From: an uncultured Clostridia bacterium
GTDB taxonomy: Bacteria > Bacillota > Clostridia > Peptostreptococcales > Anaerovoracaceae
Assembly: GCA_944382925.1 (NCBI GenBank)
Contig: CALWNX010000071.1
Location: 1 to 46,140, forward strand
DNA length: 46,140 nt
Reading direction: 5' to 3'
Both the position numbers and the translations under genes were made by a program. The notes under the pieces were generated by a model. It did not search any database and had not been told where the DNA came from. It saw only the letters and a list, made by a program, of their open reading frames with translations. Positions 45,351 to 46,140 of the stretch are shown here, piece by piece. Each line of letters opens with the position of its first letter. Position 1 is the first letter of the stretch.

Positions 45351-45535
45351 CACAATTTTTGTATTTTATCAAAAAACTCGTTTATTTTTTGTTTTTGTGC
45401 ACAACGGCGGGCGGGAGGCGCGGGAAGGCGGCAGGTCGACTCCCCGCGCCTGCGGCGCCGAAAGCGCGGGGAGGCGCGGGGTTGCGCGGGTTGCGTCGGC
45501 GCGGGAAGGCGGCCGCGCGAGGTGCGATTCGGCCG

Positions 45536-45710
45536 ATGTTGGCTTTTTGCCAGCAGGATACAGAAACAGACAACGATTTTGGAGAAATCTGTTGTCTGAA
45601 ATCACATATTGCTTTCAAAAAGCCAACATCGGCCCCCATATGACCGAAAAATGGATGAAAATGGAAGGAAATGTTGGCTTTTTGCGGCGCCAAAGCCAAA
45701 ACAGACAACG
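45536..45710. repeat. Three 40-bp elements of family IV and a 19-bp perfect inverted repeat
   Basis: ATGTTGGCTTTTTG, 17 variable bases, CAGACAAC(G/A): 45536..45575 (+), 45590..45629 (-) and 45671..45710 (+). All three are exactly 40 bp. Because the first two face each other, they create a 104-bp hairpin with perfect arms GGCCGATGTTGGCTTTTTG (45531..45549) and its complement (45616..45634) and an inner CAGACAAC/GTTGTCTG pair. The stretch 45373-45530 before it is very GC-rich, low-complexity DNA with no gene that I can support. Confidence 0.8.
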
Positions 45711-45735
45711 CCGGCTGCCAATGCCATTTCGCACT

Positions 45736-45900
45736 ATGTTGTAATTAAAGAGCGAACTTGCTTTTTATTACAACATTTTCGCGCTGAACCGCACCCACAC
45801 AGGCAGCAAAAACAGCCGATGTTGTATTTTTCAAAGAAAGCTGCACTGGTTACAACATTTTGGTTGTAATTACGTCAGGAATTGCAAGACATTACAACAT
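45736..45900. repeat. Three 40-41 bp elements of family III
   Basis: ATGTTGTAAT, 20-21 variable bases, ATTACAACAT, or close variants: 45736..45776 (10-bp perfect arms), 45819..45858 and 45861..45900 (8-bp perfect arms). The last two are 2 bases apart. The arms share ATGTTG...CAAC with family IV beside it. No gene is seen from 45901 to the ilvE terminator. Confidence 0.78.
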
Positions 45901-45972
45901 TCACCTTTAACCGAAGCGTAAGCCGGCAGCCAAACAGACAGCCATGAAATTGCCCGGGTTTGCAGGCAGTAT

Positions 45973-46016
45973 AAAAGGAGCCGCGGGCGATGCGATTTGC
46001 ACGTGCCCGCGGCTCC
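45973..46016 (-). terminator. Terminator of ilvE
   Basis: GGAGCCGCGGGC, a 16-nt loop, GCCCGCGGCTCC, then TTTTAT in the minus direction (12-bp stem). Another 12-bp hairpin, CGCGCCCGCGGG/CCCGCGGGCGCG (46026..46055), lies between it and the stop codon. Confidence 0.75.
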
Positions 46017-46060
46017 TCTGTTGCGCGCGCCCGCGGGTATCCGCCCGCGGGCGCGGCGTG

Positions 46061-46140
46061 CTACTCGACCGGTACTACCCAGCCGCGCTTGTCCTCGACT
46101 GCGCCGGTCTGGATGCCGTACAGCTCGTCATACAGCTTCT
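46061..46140 (-). CDS. ilvE: Branched-chain amino acid aminotransferase, C-terminal end (partial)
   Basis: The last 26 codons, ending in LYDELYGIQTGAVEDKRGW and then VVPVE before TAG. The GIQ-x-G-x-x-x-D-x-x-GW pattern is the characteristic C-terminus of class-IV branched-chain aminotransferases, which interconvert Leu/Ile/Val and their 2-oxo acids using pyridoxal phosphate. The active-site Lys is outside the window. It lies upstream of the liv operon on the same strand, separated by its own terminators and the element arrays. Confidence 0.75.
   Translation of the reverse strand, partial: KLYDELYGIQTGAVEDKRGWVVPVE

Noticed and set aside
45369-45744. Arg/Ala/Gly-rich ORFs in the GC-rich stretch upstream of the liv promoter
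   Set aside because: Low-complexity composition effect, overlapping frames on both strands, and they run through family IV elements.

Overview
The window looks like chromosomal DNA from a GC-rich, endospore-forming, probably anaerobic Firmicute of the class Clostridia. The evidence is a complete spoIVA, the plsX-rnc-smc-ftsY-der-plsY-gpsA housekeeping run, a CIRCE heat-shock operator at clpB, purine-rich Shine-Dalgarno sites, and oxygen-sensitive redox proteins (a rubredoxin-FMN fusion and an aldo/keto reductase carrying ferredoxin-type clusters). No phage, plasmid, transposase or cas gene is visible.

Layout. 0-3 kb: the end of nth, an unknown possible cysteine-peptidase-fold protein, a two-gene ABC exporter and tRNA-Thr(CGU). 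3-9 kb: a rubredoxin/glutamate-synthase-domain protein, a small alarmone synthetase, a chloramphenicol-acetyltransferase-like enzyme, a GntR/FCD regulator with its likely operator, a MATE exporter and MntP. 9-13 kb: clpB, a site-2-protease-like membrane peptidase and a double-LysM protein. 13-20 kb: a tightly packed six-gene minus-strand operon, cls - murT2 - gatD2 - ATP-grasp - murT1 - gatD1. 20-34 kb: an MFS exporter, spoIVA, miaB, gpsA, plsY, der, ftsY, smc, rnc and plsX, all on the minus strand. 34-36 kb: azlCD and tRNA-Ala(GGC). 36-46 kb: a long minus-strand operon read as small Ile/Val-rich ORF - livJ - livH - livM - livG - livF - cytidylate-kinase-like - yeiH-like - Fe-S aldo/keto reductase - sstT, and at the edge the end of ilvE. 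Branched-chain amino acid handling is therefore concentrated here: export by AzlCD, uptake by Liv, transamination by IlvE.

Two things stand out. First, the 13-20 kb envelope operon holds two MurT/GatD-like pairs. In both GatD-like proteins the class-I glutaminase cysteine and histidine are replaced, so they should not make ammonia from glutamine. An ATP-grasp protein lies between the pairs and a cardiolipin synthase leads the operon. Second, the non-coding gaps carry short elements with inverted ends and interiors of fixed length but variable sequence. Four sequence families can be told apart (arms ATTCTC/GAGAAT, CCCCTGCTAAAC/GTTTAGCAGGGG, ATGTTGTAAT/ATTACAACAT, ATGTTGGCTTTTTG/CAGACAAC). Every unit is 39-41 bp long and units occur in small arrays. 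One family has a compensatory arm change. I know of no described element that fits.

Smaller points: two exporter genes have a -10 box exactly 6 nt before the ATG and no Shine-Dalgarno, suggesting leaderless mRNAs. The liv operon has a leader ORF followed by a terminator, as in attenuation. Both tRNA genes are followed by a related module containing an inverted copy of the T-arm. All calls come from reading the sequence; no database or folding program was run.
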